Source of the DNA: Nitrospira sp.
Lineage (GTDB): Bacteria; Nitrospirota; Nitrospiria; Nitrospirales; Nitrospiraceae
Assembly: GCA_015904055.1 (NCBI GenBank)
Contig: JABMDE010000048.1
Span: forward strand, 1-5,780
Length of the DNA: 5,780 nt
Direction of reading: 5' to 3'
Every line of letters begins with the position of its first letter. Position 1 is the first letter of the stretch. Below the pieces are notes generated by a model. That model did not search any database. It had not been told where the DNA came from and saw only the letters and a program-made list of their open reading frames with translations. Made by a program: the position numbers and the translations under genes. Below are positions 5,280 through 5,780 of the stretch, in pieces.

Positions 5280-5780
5280 ATGAAAATTCTTGTCGTTGGC
5301 AGTGGAGGGCGCGAGCACACGATTGTGTGGAAGCTTGCGCAGAGTCCGAGAAAGCCTGTCTTGTTTTGCGCGCCGGGCAATGCCGGTATCGAATCGATAG
5401 CCACCTGTGTGCCAATCAAGGCCGACGATATTGCGGCGCTGAAAGATTTCGTCATCAGCGAGCAGATCGACATTACGGTCGTTGGACCGGAAGCGCCGCT
5501 GGCGCTGGGAATTGCCGATGAATTTCGCCGCGCCAAACTAAAGATTTTCGGCCCCACTAAGAGTGCGGCGCGTCTGGAGGCCAGCAAGATCTTCTCAAAA
5601 GATGTGATGGCACAAGCCAAGATTCCAACCGCGCGGGCCAAAAGTTTCGACAAGGTGACCGAGGCGCTTACGTATCTTGAACAACATGAACTGCCCGTCG
5701 TCATCAAGGCGGACGGTTTGGCCCAAGGGAAGGGCGTGATCATCGCCACGACAAGGGAGCAGGCTCGCGAGGCGATCGTC
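5280..5780 (+). CDS. purD: Phosphoribosylamine-glycine ligase (GAR synthetase), N-terminal part
   Basis: The first 167 codons of purD, running off the right edge (the family is about 420-430 aa). PurD joins glycine to phosphoribosylamine using ATP, an early step of purine synthesis, and belongs to the ATP-grasp superfamily. Visible landmarks in order are GSGGREH (7-13), PGNAG (32-36), VGPEAPL (68-74), ASK (101-103) at the start of the ATP-grasp region, and the glycine-rich loop KADGLAQGKGV (143-153). The start at 5280 gives the standard MKILVVGSGGREH N-terminus, but no good Shine-Dalgarno sequence precedes it, in contrast to purH. It follows purH by 195 bp, most of it occupied by the inverted-repeat element. 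Confidence 0.95.
   Translation, partial: MKILVVGSGGREHTIVWKLAQSPRKPVLFCAPGNAGIESIATCVPIKADDIAALKDFVISEQIDITVVGPEAPLALGIADEFRRAKLKIFGPTKSAARLEASKIFSKDVMAQAKIPTARAKSFDKVTEALTYLEQHELPVVIKADGLAQGKGVIIATTREQAREAIV

Noticed and set aside
1..5780. CRISPR array, transposase gene, rRNA or tRNA gene, purine riboswitch.
   Set aside because: No short regularly spaced repeats, transposase motifs, RNA gene signatures or riboswitch core were seen on either strand.

Overview
The window carries a de novo purine biosynthesis locus, purH then purD on the + strand, preceded by a diverged direct duplication of its upstream half. Base composition is moderately GC-rich. The CsbD-like stress protein, the purH-purD order and a 121-bp nested inverted repeat between purH and purD fit my recollection of Nitrospira (Nitrospirota). 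That assignment is inference, and no marker gene in the window proves it.

Layout: positions 1-1713 and 2637-4348 are two copies of one block. Each copy holds, on the minus strand, a small conserved protein of unknown function (MKKIVINK family) and a CsbD-like gene. A roughly 450-bp divergent promoter region follows, and then purH on the plus strand. In the right copy purH is full length (3531-5084, 517 aa). It is followed by the 121-bp repeat element and the start of purD (5280 to the right edge). In the left copy purH stops matching after codon 273, four codons before the KHNNPCG catalytic motif of the AICAR transformylase domain. It continues in frame into 116 residues of the C-terminal half of a phospholipase D (HKD) protein. 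The 923 bp between the repeat copies (1714-2636) hold that PLD tail, a hairpin, a possible broken mini-gene and the 3' part of the second MKKIVINK gene.

How it works together: the intact PurH would catalyse the last two steps to IMP, and PurD an early step (glycinamide ribonucleotide formation). The left copy can at most supply IMP cyclohydrolase activity, because its transformylase domain is cut before the catalytic motif. The two purH copies differ at about 7% of bases by hand count, almost all silent. They therefore diverged as functional genes, and the truncation is likely later than most of that divergence; arrival of one copy from a relative, or a strain chimera in an assembly, are alternatives. 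The shared upstream DNA is more conserved than silent coding sites and contains good back-to-back sigma-70 promoter candidates, a long csbD leader and an operator-like dyad.
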